Below are positions 9,806-21,369 of a DNA stretch of 64,000 nt, piece by piece. Position numbers and translations under genes: made by a program. A model generated the notes under the pieces. That model saw nothing but the letters and a program-made list of their open reading frames with translations. It searched no databases and was not told the origin of the DNA. Origin of the DNA: Sesamum alatum (lineage: Eukaryota; Streptophyta; Magnoliopsida; Lamiales; Pedaliaceae); contig JACGWO010000006.1 of the NCBI GenBank assembly GCA_034509735.1, positions 7,083,001 to 7,147,000 of the forward strand. Direction: 5' to 3'. How positions within the stretch are numbered: the stretch's first letter is position 1; the number at the start of each line of letters is the position of its first letter.

Positions 9806-12621
9806 GAGTTAATTGTAAAATTAGTCTCAAATTATAATTTAATTTTTTTTATAATTTTAGTCCCATACTTTTAAAAATAATCAAATTTAATCCCGCATTT
9901 TAAATTTTTTTTTTTTTACAAAACTGATTCCACCATTAAAAATGTGATGAAAAAGCTAAAAAAAAAATATTAAAATGACTGGTTGAAGGAGGGTAAATTG
10001 GCAGAACAGTTTTTTTTTTCTTTTTTTTTTGGGGGGGGGGGGGGGGGGGCGCGGGGGAAGGGGAGTTAATTGCAAAATTAGTCCACACTATAAGCCTCTT
10101 CGCAACTTAGTCTCTCACTTTAGCATTTTTTTTTTTTTTTTTTGGCAAAACTAGTCCCATTGATAAAAAATGTGATGGAAAGGCAAGGTGCTAATTGGGG
10201 GGAAGGGGAATGGCAGTTTTAGGTTAAGGGGGAAATTTAGCTAAATTTTTCTTACCTATTTATCCAACTCAGTCAAACTCGAGGAGAGAGACAATCACTT
10301 CATTTCTTATCAAAACAAAATCCTAATCACCTTTCTCAGCTAAATTGAGTCCTAGGACGATTGAAGAGGAACATTGATCGGTGCGACAACAGGAGTGAAG
10401 GCTAGATAGTTTAGTGAGTTAATTAAATGCCCTATTCTAGATTACATTATGTAAAAGATTTTGTTTTTTTTTAATTTTTTTTTGTGTATTTTGTTTAAGA
10501 TTAGAGAAGAAAAGCATAAGGGGCAAAATGTTCTTTTAGACCGTTTAAAAATGTTATTATCGTTTTGGTACTACAATTGTGGCGAGTATCTCTTTCGATA
10601 CCATTAAACACGAAAACATGCCTTTTTGATCCCAAGTTAACGGTAGAGGTCATGTGCAACGTTAACAGTCGTTAACTCCTGTTGGCTCACGTGAGGCCCT
10701 GTTTAATGGTACCAAAGAAATAGGAAAAATATTTTTTTGGTACTATTAAGAGGGAAAAAAATATTTTCACCAACTTTGATCATAAATTATAATTTTTTTT
10801 TTACAAAACTGAAAATATTATGGAAATTTTATTTTAGTATATATAATAATACCTTTTTAAAATTATAATTATCCGTATTTTAGATAATTTCTAGGATCTT
10901 TTTTGAGAATTGAATTATTATTTGATTTGGAAATATTTTAGTATTTGAGCACTAACTATAAAAATAATTTTTTTTACTTAAATAATAAATTAATTTTTAA
11001 ATTATAAATAATTATATTCAAGATAAATTATAGCATGTCTTTTTTTTAAAACTGAATTATTATTTTATCTGAAAATATTTTAATAAATTTTGACCACAAA
11101 CTTTAAAAAATAATATAGTTTATATTTATAACTATTTTTTATTTTAGATAAATTCTTTCATATTTAATAATTTTTTTAAATTAAATTATTATTTATTCTG
11201 AAATATTTTAATAAACTTTGGTCTCAAATAATAAGAAAAAAAATTTAATTTTGAAAAAATAAAAATTATTAGAGAAATTATATTGCAATATAAATAATAA
11301 TAGTTTTATAAATAGGATGTTATTTATCTTAAAAATAAATAATTATAATTAAAAAATTAATTCATTGTTTATATAAAAATGTAATGTTTTTATCTTAAAA
11401 AATAAATGTTATTTCTTATTGTTTGATTTTCAGGGAAAATAATAATTTCATTTCAAAAAATAATAAAAGGATGCTAGAATTTATTATAGATATTAAAATA
11501 AAACTTTCCTAATATTTTCATTTTTGTAAAAAGATTTTTTTTTTCTTATAGTTTGTGTCAATTAGTCACAATTTTTTTTCCCTCTTAATGGTATAAAAAA
11601 AAATTTGTTTTGCTATTTTGGCACCATTTAACAGGCCTCACTTGAGCCAATAGGAATTAACGGCCGTATGGCCTCTGCCGTTTACTTGGAAACAAAAAAG
11701 CGTATTTTCGTGTTTAACGGTATCAAAAGTGATACTCGTCACAATTGTGGTACCAAAAACGATAATGACCTTCTTTATAAGGAAAAAATATTTTGCGAAA
11801 GCATAAGGGACAACATCTTAGTTCGCGTAGTTTTTTGTGTTGTCCCAAAAGCATATATAAGGGGCAACAAAAAAAATCAACAAAGTAGGCATAAAAAATT
11901 GACATATACATTGACTCCAAAAAACATAATAACAACAAAATACACAAAATGAAAATACAAAAAAAAATTAAAGTCTTTTACATACCGTAATCTGGAGCAG
12001 GGCATTCGATTAACACATGAGAGGGAAGCATTTTATCTCGCTAAACAATTGCGTTTTCACTCCTGCTGCTGCGCCAATAAATGTTCCTCTTTAGTCGACT
12101 TCGGATTCAATTTCAGTCAAGAAAGGAAATTAAGGTTTTGTTTTGTAAAGACATGAAGTGATTTTTTCTCTCCTTAATTTCTACTGAGTTGGGTAAATAG
12201 ATATTTTTTTCTTAAAACTAAATTCCCCCTTAACCTGAAACTACCAGTTTCCCACCCCCCTTAAAACGACCTTTTAGTCACATTTTTAAAGGTGGGACTA
12301 TTTTGTCAAAAAAATGTTAAAGTGTGGGACTATAAGTTATGGCTATTTCTAAAAGTATGGGACTAAAGTTGTAAAGGGGCCTATAGTGTGGGACTAACGT
12401 TGCAGTTACTTCCCCCCAACTGGTTCTACCGATCTGCCTCCCTTTAACCGGTCATCCTAACGTTTTCTTGACTTTTCCATCACATTTTTAATGGCGGGAC
12501 TATTTTTGCAAAAAAAAAAAAAAAGTGTTAAAGTGTGAGATTAAATTTGGCTTTTTTCAAAAAGTATGAGACTTAAATTACAAACGGACCTATAATGTGG
12601 AATTAATTTTGCAATTAACTC
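9806..12621. mobile_element. Giant 2.8 kb palindromic Mutator-like element
   Basis: The two halves are near-complementary over most of their length. Outer arms at 9806-10020 and 12415-12621 begin GAGTTAATTG and end CAATTAACTC. Next come arms around 10064-10420 and 11990-12400, then arms around 10518-10760 and 11575-11830. The AT-rich centre (about 10760-11570) folds less well. The flanks TATAAACGAG (9796-9805) and TATAAATGAG (12622-12631) agree at 9 of 10 positions, as expected for a Mutator-type insertion. The centre shows no transposase, so the element is non-autonomous. The ORFs at 11668 and 11723 lie in an arm and are not real genes. A G-run at about 10031-10049 sits in the left arm. Confidence 0.85.
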
Positions 12622-12674
12622 TATAAATGAGATTATTCAAACCCAAGACTTTTTGTTTGGCTAATACCATGTTC

Positions 12675-13197
12675 CACTTCAAGCAATAATGTTATAATTA
12701 GCAACAACACAATTATTTTCTTACAAAATAAGAGAATTCGTTGCTAATTTACGTAAGTGACGAATTGAATTTAACAATAAAAATATTTAGCAACAACACA
12801 ATTTTTTTTTTTTTTGAAAAGTTATCTGTGCCTAGACGGGCAGTTTGGCATGGACTCCTACCCGTTTAATAGAAGCTAAAAAAAAATCATCCCTGTACAA
12901 TCTATAAGCTACAAATGAGGAGTACTTACTTACTCCTTTTACAAAGTCGGAAAATTCGAACCAAATCTAACATAACCTCTAGTCCAATTATTCAAATCTA
13001 AAGCATGGGAAAGATCTGTCGAGGCGCAATAGGGTGGCTAAATTCCCCTCAATAAAAATATTTTCTTTCTAATTAGCTCATCACTAATTTTAGTATCGAT
13101 ATTTTTTGTTGCTGATCCTAAATCGTTGTTAATTACCAACAAATTAATTTACTCTCCTTTCTAATTTTCTTAACCATTGACACAATTTCTTGTAGTG
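12675..13197. mobile_element. Decayed CACTA-type MITE interrupted by a SINE-like insertion
   Basis: The left end CACTTCAAGCAATAATG is a mutated CACTACAAGAA-type terminus and the right end is TTTCTTGTAGTG. Inner TTGCTAAT-rich wording matches the MITE relic at 23654. The flanking trinucleotides do not match (TTC and TTA), which fits age. It is split by the insertion at 12789-13048. Confidence 0.55.
12789..13048 (-). mobile_element. Probable SINE, minus orientation
   Basis: The 260-bp insertion is flanked by a perfect 14-bp direct repeat, CAATAAAAATATTT, at 12775-12788 and 13049-13062. Read on the minus strand it ends in a long A-run followed by TTG repeats, a tail known from TS-type plant SINEs. 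It carries a GGTTCGAATTTTCC box (minus strand, 12949-12962) resembling the pol III B box. An A box is not clear. No protein is encoded. Confidence 0.55.
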
Positions 13198-13289
13198 TTA
13201 AATGACAATTTCATCTAAACATTTAAACTGTTAAACATTAGAAATATTTAATATTAATATCTTAATAATTAGTTAAATTCTTCGACATC

Positions 13290-13566
13290 CACTACAAGAA
13301 AAATGCTCAATAACAATAAAAAAATTAGCATCGAGTTAATTAGCAAGTAAAATATTCGTTGCTAATGCATTATTAATTAATATGAGAAATTTACTTGCTA
13401 ATGAATTTAGCAACGAAAATTTATTTACTAACAAATTTAGCAACTAATTATTTAAAATATATATTAAGTAGTGTAAATTAGTAACGAAAATTTTACTTGC
13501 TAATTAACTTGACGCTGATTTCAGCAATAATTTTTTTCGTTGCTATTAAACTTTTTTCTTGTAGTG
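13290..13566. mobile_element. CACTA-type MITE with ATC target duplication
   Basis: The 277-bp element starts CACTACAAGAAAAATG and ends TTTTTTCTTGTAGTG. It is flanked by ATC on both sides (13287-13289 and 13567-13569), the 3-bp duplication typical of the CACTA superfamily. Subterminal TTAATTAGCAAG motifs occur in both orientations. A second copy is at 21974-22247. Confidence 0.85.
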
Positions 13567-13605
13567 ATCAAATACAAACAATTTATACAGGGAATCCATG
13601 TAATA

Positions 13606-13642
13606 TATGTGTGTATATATATATATCTATATATATATATAT
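13606..13642. repeat. TA-rich microsatellite
   Basis: A run of TATA/GTGTATATAT dinucleotides of about 36 bp lies between two mobile elements. Confidence 0.8.
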
Positions 13643-13663
13643 GGCAGTTTTATTTATTTATTG

Positions 13664-14663
13664 GGGAAAATAGCATTTTTGGTCCCATAACTTAGGGCCT
13701 TTTCACTTTTGGTACCATCAGTTACGAGATTAACACTTTTGGTCCCGTAACTTACAAAAATTAGCAGTTTTTGTCCTCCCCCGTTTGTCCGTTAGATTTT
13801 TAACGAAAATGGCCATTTGGCCGTTAATTTTTTCAAATTGAAGGAAAATTTGGCGCCCTTTGTGCTTGGTATCATTTTTGGCGGGAATATAACTACTATT
13901 GAGAGCTAAAATAAAAAATTGAAGGAAATTAGAGTAAATAAAGGTGATTTCTATCCTCTCTCACAAAAAATAATCTTTCTTTTAATTTTATTTGCGTTGC
14001 AATTTATCATTTTCTACAGACTCTGTAAATATTAGAACAAGTGCTGATCCACAAAAAATTCAAGTAACCCAATGTAAGCATATAAATTACATAAATTGCA
14101 TAAATTATAAAAAATTAATTACATAAATTACAAAAATTCAATTACATAAATTGCAAAAATATTTACTTGAATATTTACAGAAATCAAGTACACATTCAAT
14201 TACAAGAGCTTGAATTTTTGTAATTTATTTAATATAATTTATGTGGTTACATTGGGTTATTTGAATTTTTTATGGGTCAACACTTATTCTAATATTTACA
14301 GAGTTCGTAGAAAATGATAAATTACAACACAAATAAAATTAAAGAATGAAAGATTGTTCTTTGCGAGAGATGATAAAAATCACCTTTATTTGTGCTAATC
14401 TCCTTCAATTTTTTATTTTAGCTATCAATATTAGTTATATTCCCGCCAAATATGATATCGAGCACAAATGGCGCCAATTTTTCCTTCAATTTGAAAAAGT
14501 TAACGGCCAAATGGTCATTTCCGTTAAAAAACTAACTGAAAAACAGGGGAGGATGAAAACTACTATTTTTTGTAAGTTACGAGACCAAAAATACTAATCC
14601 CATAATGGATGATACCAAAAGTGAAAAGGACCTAAGTTATGGGACTAAAAATATTATTTTCCC
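13664..14663. mobile_element. 1.0 kb palindromic Mutator-like element
   Basis: Nearly the entire 1000 bp is one inverted repeat, from GGGAAAATAGC at the left to ATTATTTTCCC at the right. The arms contain 'ggtcccataacttagg' and its mirror and meet around 14150-14200. The flanks TATTTATTG and ATTTTATTG agree at 7 of 9 positions. The 83-codon ORF at 14346 is inside the right arm and is not considered a gene. Confidence 0.8.
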
Positions 14664-15749
14664 ATTTTATTGAGTGATGTAATGGAAATTAGAGCTGGCT
14701 TTGCTGCCAAAATAGAGTTGGCAAAAACCCAAGCAGTCAGAAACTAGGGTTTGTAATATATTAGTGGGAAAATGAAGAAGCAAACGTGCATCAACTCAGT
14801 CCATTCATTTTAAAAACTGTACAAATACATTGGTGGGAGTGTTTGAAGCTTTGAGATCATATGAGGGACCACATAGGCATAGCTACCCCATTACCATCAA
14901 CTTAACCTTTGTAGGGTTTTCATTTCTCAAAAGTACTCTTTGCTTTCCCAAAAAAACAGGTTGCTCGAATAGGATACAATTGATTGGGCCGGTCTCACTA
15001 CACAGAGAATCATGATTGTGCCACGTCAGCAACGACAAAACAAGCATTATTAAGTATGATCGTTTGATCAAATTCATTCTTGAATATTATATATGTATGT
15101 TGTCTCTGATACAATTAATAATTAAGATAAAGTTTCTCTCTCAAACTTTCGTATTTTTGTGGAGTTCGATGAGTTTCATCTGCAATTAAAAAAACCCTAA
15201 ATAGTACTTGAAAAGATTTAGGTTTTGAATCACTCTCCAAAAGTTAGGTTAATGTCCCCCTTGTTATTGATCTATCTTCAATATTAGGGTTCCTTTTTGT
15301 GCTATTGTACAAGTTCTTGATTTCTCTCCACTATCTTATGCTCATATTTATAAAAAAGAAAATTAATGAAAAGAAAAAAAAAGAAAAGAAAATTAATGAA
15401 TGTTAAAAGTAAATTGCAAACCCTATAGCCTCCATAGCCCATCAAGTTAAACAGCTTTAAATTTAAAAACAAAGTAAGATTCCCATGTACCATAAGAGAA
15501 AGGGTATTTCTCATGGTATAATTAAGGGACAATGAAATGACATAAATATATATATTGGTAATGCTTTATCCACCAAGTTATGCCTCCTAAATGTTTTTGC
15601 AATGACTTATAGAGCTAGAAATACATATAAATTAGATTTATTAAGTGCGATCATGGGATCTAAATCGTTCTTGGTGATTAGATACACATGTATTTAAGAG
15701 CGTGTGAGATTTTTAAGATACGCGATCACAGTAAACCGATATGTGTCAC
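14664..15749. other. Intergenic upstream region of the NF-YB gene
   Basis: No gene, repeat family or RNA is recognised. Short ORFs of 61-76 codons on both strands have no family features. This may include distal promoter sequence of the NF-YB gene. Confidence 0.45.
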
Positions 15750-15757
15750 TATAAAAG
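15750..15757 (+). promoter_or_regulatory. TATA box of the NF-YB gene
   Basis: TATAAAAG lies 79 bp upstream of the ATG, leaving a short leader of about 45-50 bp if transcription starts 30 bp downstream. Confidence 0.6.
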
Positions 15758-15828
15758 AGTCGATTAGAGAAGAAAACGTGTCTGTCAGTCAATAAAAGAA
15801 GATCCAATCACATCATTTAGTCTTGAAA

Positions 15829-16254
15829 ATGACTGATGAGCATGATAAATTGCTCCCAATAGCAAACATAGGACGGATCATGAAGCAAATCCTCCCCCCA
15901 AGTGCCAAGATTTCCAAAGAAGCCAAAGAAACAATGCAAGAATGTGCGTCGGAGTTCATATGCTTCGTGACCGGTGAAGCATCCGACCGGTGCCACAAGG
16001 AGAACAGGAAGACGGTGAACGGAGACGACATCTGCTGGGCTCTGAGTTCACTAGGATTCGACCACTACTCGGAGGCCATGTTAAGGTACTTGCACAAGTT
16101 GAGGGAGTTTGAGAGACAAAGGGCTAACCAAAGTAATTATAAGGCCTCTAGCAGTACCGAAGAGAAGGATGAAGCAACCAGCAGTGCTGCTTCAGCTCCA
16201 TCGTTCGATTTTGAGATTCTTGAGAAAGGAGGAAGATCTTCACCCAAGCCCTGA
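15829..16254 (+). CDS. NF-YB: Nuclear transcription factor Y subunit B, NF-YB4/5-like
   Basis: The 141-residue single-exon protein is an NF-YB subunit. Known NF-YB proteins pair with NF-YC through histone folds and then recruit NF-YA to bind CCAAT boxes in promoters. The histone-fold core spans about residues 8-94: [16 protein letters not shown] at the start, the KISKEAKET block near 27-35, [15 protein letters not shown] near 38-52, and [12 protein letters not shown] near 61-72. A Lys at residue 30, where LEC1-type proteins carry Asp, places it in the non-LEC1 group. The short N terminus beginning MTDE and a Ser-rich acidic tail (about 103-141) resemble NF-YB4. I start at the ATG at 15829; the upstream TTG in frame is not an initiator. 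It has an immediate TATA box and a 220-bp tandem duplication downstream. Confidence in the family is very high; the exact orthologue is uncertain. Confidence 0.95.
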   Translation: MTDEHDKLLPIANIGRIMKQILPPSAKISKEAKETMQECASEFICFVTGEASDRCHKENRKTVNGDDICWALSSLGFDHYSEAMLRYLHKLREFERQRANQSNYKASSSTEEKDEATSSAASAPSFDFEILEKGGRSSPKP

Positions 16255-16405
16255 TCTTGATCTTCAACAGACAAGAAGATACATATTTCTTGCAGTAAGA
16301 GGCAGGATCTCATGTCTGAAAAGTAATTTTTAAGGTAACTTTTCATGTGTATTTGCAACTGAAAAACCCTCTTGTTTACATGAACTTTGGGATCAAGAGA
16401 TATGC

Positions 16406-16845
16406 CATTTAGCTGTTACAGACGTCAAGTTGGATCAATTTAATTAGCACATATTTTTCTTGTAATTTCCTTTATAAGTTGTGTAAAGAACTCAGATCAC
16501 CGTGCGATTTTCTATTTTTTTTTTAACCATTAATAAGCACTTGTTTTCACTAGCTTTTCTGCTTCTGCTTCTGCTTCTGCTACGGATGTTAATACGAGCT
16601 CAGAATTTCTAGTTTCATTTTAGTATCATTTAGCTGTTACCGACGCCAAGTAATTGGATTAATTTAATTAGCACATATTTTTCTTGTAATTTCCTTTATA
16701 AGTTGTGTAAAGAACTCAGATCACCGCTCGATTTTCTTTTTTTTTTTTTTTTATCATTAATAAGCACTCGTTTTCATTAGCTTTTCTGCTTCTGCTTCTG
16801 CTACGGATGTTAATACGAGCTCAGATTCTAGTTTCAATTTAGCAT
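16406..16845. repeat. 220-bp tandem duplication in the 3' flank of NF-YB
   Basis: Unit one (16406-16626) and unit two (16627-16845) are close copies. Both begin CATTTAGCTGTTAC, carry 'cttgtaatttcctttataag' and a TTCTGC hexamer run, and end 'gagctcag..tctagtttc'. The hexamer run has different lengths in the two units and the T-run also differs. Each unit could hold a polyadenylation region. Confidence 0.9.
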
Positions 16846-17457
16846 CATTTTAATTTATTAATTAGTACTAGATCTCCACGAGAAAATAACAAGTGATTCT
16901 TGCTTGTTTCTCATAGTGTTAATTAAATAAAACTATGTCATCTTCTCTATATTTTTTCTTCTTCACTATAAACACAAAGCTCGGCATATGTATCTGCTAT
17001 ATGCATTAATTCCTGCTGTTGTACGTATCTCGTCGCCCAGTTGCTATTGAAAGTCCTTCCATAACTAAGCCTCAATCTTGAGCTAGGAAATTTTATATAA
17101 TCTGAGATCTCGTTGATCCTAAACCACTTATACTTCATTTGGATTGACGGATGGATTTAGATTTGAACGAGTGATTTGGAAAAGAATTTCAGTCTTCAGA
17201 CGACTCCATATTAAACGGACTTGAAATTCATCACAATACTACTAAAAATAGCTCAAAATGAGAACTGAAAAAACATAGAATTATTCAACAAGTGCAGTTG
17301 AGTTATTGTTCCGGATTTGAAATACTTAGCTCCAAATATATCAATCCAAACACAACGAAAAATCATTTCCAAACTGTTATACTAGTTACAAAGAAGTCTG
17401 ATTATTATTTTAAAGAGACTGTTTATAAACATTTAAACTATGTTCAACATCCAAAAT

Positions 17458-17460
<3 letters not shown>
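16846..17460. other. Intergenic, no recognised feature
   Basis: Ordinary AT-rich DNA with short ORFs lacking any family signature. Confidence 0.45.
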
Positions 17461-17461
<1 letters not shown>

Positions 17462-17517
<56 letters not shown>

Positions 17518-17561
17518 GCTCTCTCTCTCTCTTGCTCTCTCTCTCTCTCTCTCTTTCTCTT
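17462..17561. repeat. TC dinucleotide microsatellite
   Basis: About 50 CT repeats, broken by short TTTTGC and TTGC interruptions, span roughly 100 bp. The 100-codon ORF reading poly-SLSL is produced by this tract. Confidence 0.95.
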
Positions 17562-18082
17562 GTGGCCCATAATAATATTGTTGTGGATGTTTGAAACAGT
17601 CTAGTCAAATGAGGGGTAGAAGTTTTCCAAGAAGATGAACTAGCTAGGGTTTGTCCAAACCCTTGAACCTGGTGCTACAGTATGGATGTAGAAAGACATG
17701 ATTAGATCAAGTACAAGAGCATGTGTATATTTTACAAACATTTTTTCAGATGGAGTACAATATCCCAATGAAAAGGAGAGTGGTTAAATTAAGTCTGAGA
17801 ATTTGTGTCAAGATTAGGGTTTTTTAAGTCTAGGGTTTTCCACAAAATCTTTGGGACCACTTCTCCAATATCTTCCTTGAACAGAGTTACGTTGCCAAAT
17901 GAACTGCAGTGGTAATCATACACATAATTCCCTTAAGTCCCTGTCCGCCTCTGCATAGGCATAAAGCTTAATTACAGACATTAATAAACTCTGCTTTCTA
18001 TTCACCAATCAGGGGACCAAAACCAATATTAATACCCTCATTAATTAACATTTTTCTTGTTTTCGATTTCGTCGAATATATG
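17562..18082. other. Intergenic, no recognised feature
   Basis: No convincing gene or repeat was seen in this stretch. Confidence 0.4.
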
Positions 18083-18091
18083 TATTTAAAA

Positions 18092-18485
18092 GGTAAAATA
18101 ACACTTTTCGTCCTGTAACTTAGGGTCTTTTCATTTTTGATCCCATTGATTATGAGATTCTCACTTTTAGCCCCGTAATTTCTAAAAAGTAGCACTTTTG
18201 GTCCCATGCCACATTTTCGTTAAATTTTTTAACAAAAACATGCACTTGGTCATTAGGGCCTTTACACTTTTGGTCCTATATGTTAAGGGCTTCTCACTTT
18301 TGATCCCATATCTTATGAAATTTTTATTTTTGATTTCATAACTTTCAAAAAGTAACATTTTTAGTCAAATGCACTTGACGGCCACGTGACACTTTCCGTT
18401 ACAGGACCAATAGTGAGAATCCCGTATTCAATGTGATCAAAAGTGGAAAAGTTTTAAGTTATGGGATCAAAAATGTTATTTCCCC
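18092..18485. mobile_element. Inverted-repeat MITE, Mutator-like
   Basis: The left arm begins GGTAAAATAACAC and the right arm ends 'gggatcaaaaatgttattt' plus CCCC. The flanks TATTTAAAA (18083-18091) and TATTTGAAA (18486-18494) agree at 8 of 9 positions. It uses the same 'tcccataactt' wording as 13664-14663, with an extra internal arm segment. Confidence 0.75.
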
Positions 18486-19030
18486 TATTTGAAATATGAA
18501 GTATTAATTCAACAAAAAAACATTAGAGATTAGAAACAAGATACGAAAAATAATTCAAAATGGGATAGCTTGACATATCGTTTATATATACTATATATCA
18601 ATTCTAGCTAGAATAATAGTAAATACAAGAATAATAATAATTTTTTCTCTTCTCTCTTTTCTACTGTCTAAAAGTTCCCTTCGATCTTCTTCATAGAGCT
18701 AATATACTGGTTAGAAAAGCTCTTATTACCTGCCACAAAATTTGAGGGTCATTCATTGAACCTGGACTCTTTTATAGGCTCTATTCATAGAAGCGAATTT
18801 ACGTCACTGAAAATCTAAAACCCACTAATTGTTCATATAATTTGACATAAAACACAACTTTTACTATACAAAATATAATTTAACAATTAATTATATAATT
18901 TGTCATGTCAAGCTTAAAATAAAAATATCATTTTTAGACTAGCTAATTAAGCTACTAAGCATTAGGTGATGATAAGTAATATTCTATATATATATATACA
19001 TATTAAATCAAATTAAATCACTAGCTAATT
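18486..19030. other. Intergenic, no recognised feature
   Basis: AT-rich spacer between two mobile elements without supported coding sequence. Confidence 0.4.
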
Positions 19031-19534
19031 CACTACAAGAAAATATAGTATTAATGACAAAATATCATATGACAATTTTAAAGTTGTCACTAAAAATATA
19101 TATTAAGTGATAATAATTTTTATCTAGTCACTGTATAATTATTAGTGACAAATATTGTGTATATAGTTGTCACTAAATAAAATTAGTGACACATTTATAG
19201 TGACAACACAATTTAGTGACAATAATTATTTGTTGTCACTAGGTTGTCACAATACATGAGTCACTAATTGTATTTAGTGACAATAATTATTTGTTGTCAC
19301 TAGGTTGTCACAATACATGAGTCACTAATTGTATTTAGTGACAACTTTGTGCACATTTTTTTGTCACTAATTCTTGTTAATAATATTTTTTACAAAATAA
19401 TAGTAATTATTAATACCATAAAATTTATTATTGTGAGAAAATAAATATTCTTGTCACTAAATATATATAATTAGTGATAATATTAAAATTATCACTTGAT
19501 TTTTTTGTCGCTAATATTCTATTTTCTTGTAGTG
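19031..19534. mobile_element. CACTA-type MITE rich in TAGTGACAA motifs
   Basis: The ends are CACTACAAGAAAATATAG and 'attctattttcttgtagtg', imperfect inverted repeats. The body consists of TAGTGACAA/TTGTCACTA subterminal motifs in both orientations. It includes a 61-bp unit present twice in tandem (19212-19272 and 19273-19333). The expected 3-bp duplication is not seen. A relative lies at 25955-26454. Confidence 0.75.
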
Positions 19535-19685
19535 TAATAGAATTAAAAAAGAATGTTAAGAAGATGTCATATTATGCGAGCAATTTGAATACTGATAAAC
19601 GTTGCGTATTAAATGTTATCATAATTAGATTAGGACATGATTTAAGTTAATTGTTAATGTTGACACATTTTCTATATTATGAATC

Positions 19686-20217
19686 GGGTTTAAATACATT
19701 TTTGATCTTATAAGTTAGTCATTTTTGGTATTTTAGTCCTTTAGTTTTCTAGGGTAGCAAATAGATTCTGTAATTTTTTCAATTTTTCACGATTTTGATC
19801 CTTCAATCGCCGGAGTTTGTAAATATTGCCGGGAAAAAGCATGTGCCTTGCATGTGCTTTTTTTTTTTTTTTATTATTTTATTTGGGGCTTGTGTTTCTA
19901 TTGATCGATTTAATGGACCAAAATAATGACAGGACCTATTTGCTACCCTAAAAAGATAAAGGACTAAAGCTCCAAAATACAAAAGATAGAGGATGAAAAT
20001 TTGCTTCCATATTAGCAAAAAATGACCAATGGGAACAAAACACATAAATTTTTAAAAGCATGTGCGGGGCACATGCTTTTTTCCAGTGCATTTGCAAGCT
20101 CCGACGACTGAAAGACCAAAATCACAAAAGTTTTATAAGTTACAGGACTTATTTGCCACCTTAAAAAAATAAAGGACTAAAATACAAAAGATACAGAACG
20201 AAAAGTACATTTAAACC
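19686..20217. mobile_element. Inverted-repeat MITE, Mutator-like
   Basis: The arms begin GGGTTTAAATAC and end GTACATTTAAACC. Inner arms hold 'agggtagcaaatag' and 'aggacttatttgccacc', and the loop side has mirrored 'gcatgtgc' segments. The flanks TTATGAATC (19677-19685) and TTATAAATC (20218-20226) agree at 8 of 9. The 80-codon minus ORF is an arm artefact. Confidence 0.8.
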
Positions 20218-20236
20218 TTATAAATCGTAACAATAA

Positions 20237-20580
20237 GGGGAAAATTGCAATTTACGTCCCATAACTAACCGCATTTGCAATTTTGGTCGCATTCTTTTAC
20301 CACTCAACAAATTTAGTCCCACAAGTCCAAAAAATTGCAATTTACGTCCCATTAACACTTTCTGTTAAATTATTAACGGAAAATGCAGGTGCCAAGCACA
20401 CCTCTGTTAACTTTGTTTATGAAGTTAACGGTCCATCCGTTGACAATTAAACGGAAAGTATTGATGGGACGTAAATTGCAATATTTTTAAACTTGTGAGA
20501 CTAAATTTATTGAGTTGTAAAATAATGAGACCAAAATTACAAGTGGGATAAGTTATGAAATGTAAATTGCAATTTTTCCA
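20237..20580. mobile_element. Inverted-repeat MITE, family A copy 1
   Basis: The arms read 'aaaattgcaatttacgtccc' at the left and its mirror at the right, around a centre with GTTAACGG. It is the same family as 22495-22831. The possible flanks AACAATAAG and AACAATGTG agree at 7 of 9. Confidence 0.75.
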
Positions 20581-20587
20581 AACAATG

Positions 20588-20857
20588 TGTTAGAAGAAAA
20601 AATACAATAATGACTCTTTCGACAATATTTCTATTGTTAATTAATGAGCTACCAATATTATATATATGTACACATGTTTCGCTATATTATATTAGTGATA
20701 GCTAGACACAATTGTCATCAGTATTTTGGGAAATTATTATATATTATAGTAATATAAAAATTCTTATTATTTAATAAATATAATGAGTAATTATTTTGAG
20801 AGTACTACCACAACTGAAAATAATTTATAGAAATATTATTGATTTCTTCTTCTAGTG
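20588..20857. mobile_element. Possible CACTA-like MITE
   Basis: The right end TTCTTCTTCTAGTG and the left end TGTTAGAAGAAAAAAT are imperfect inverted repeats of a CACTAGAAGAA type. The left CAC is mutated and no target duplication is clear. Confidence 0.4.
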
Positions 20858-21109
20858 CATCAATGTACAATATTCCAAGAATTTGATATATATATATATA
20901 TATATTATTTTGAAATCAAGAATTTGACATATTAAATTAAGGGCCCGAATCATAATTAATATTGACGCATTACACAAAAAATTTATATATAAGTTAAAAG
21001 TAAGAAATAAACTTTTGCTAAAACATTATTACTAGGAAAAATAATTTCTTGGGAAACTTAAATATTTTGTAGGAAAATTAAAAAAAAAAAAGAGTGTTTA
21101 AATTTTTTT
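20858..21109. other. AT-rich spacer with a short TA run
   Basis: A TA dinucleotide run near 20889-20906 is the only notable item. Confidence 0.5.
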
Positions 21110-21369
21110 GGATAAATTACATTGACACCCCCTGAGGTTAGGCCCAATTATACAAACACCCCTTGTCTTTTGTGAAATTACAGTTATACCCCCTGAGGGG
21201 TGTTAGTGTAATATTTTTCAAGGGGTATTAATGTAAGCTTTGCCTTTAAATAGAGGGTGTAGTTGTAATACAATTACAATCTCAGGGAGTGTAGCTGTAA
21301 TTTCGCAAAAGACAAGGGGTGTTTGTGTAATTGGGACTAACTTCAGGGGGTGTCACTGTATTTTTATCC
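21110..21369. mobile_element. Inverted-repeat MITE, Mutator-like
   Basis: The 260-bp element runs from GGATAAATTAC to the TTTTTATCC end, with 'acaccccctgaggtt' and its mirror in the arms. The flanks AATTTTTTT (21101-21109) and AATATTTTT (21370-21378) agree at 8 of 9 positions, though they are low-complexity. Confidence 0.75.

Noticed and set aside
11668..11952. 94-codon ORF
   Set aside because: It lies in an arm of the giant palindrome and has no family features.
13290..13566. Direct/inverted repeats considered as a CRISPR-like array
   Set aside because: The repeats are subterminal MITE motifs with no regular spacer pattern, and the genome is eukaryotic.
17292..17594. 100-codon ORF rich in Ser-Leu
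   Set aside because: It is a translation of the TC microsatellite.
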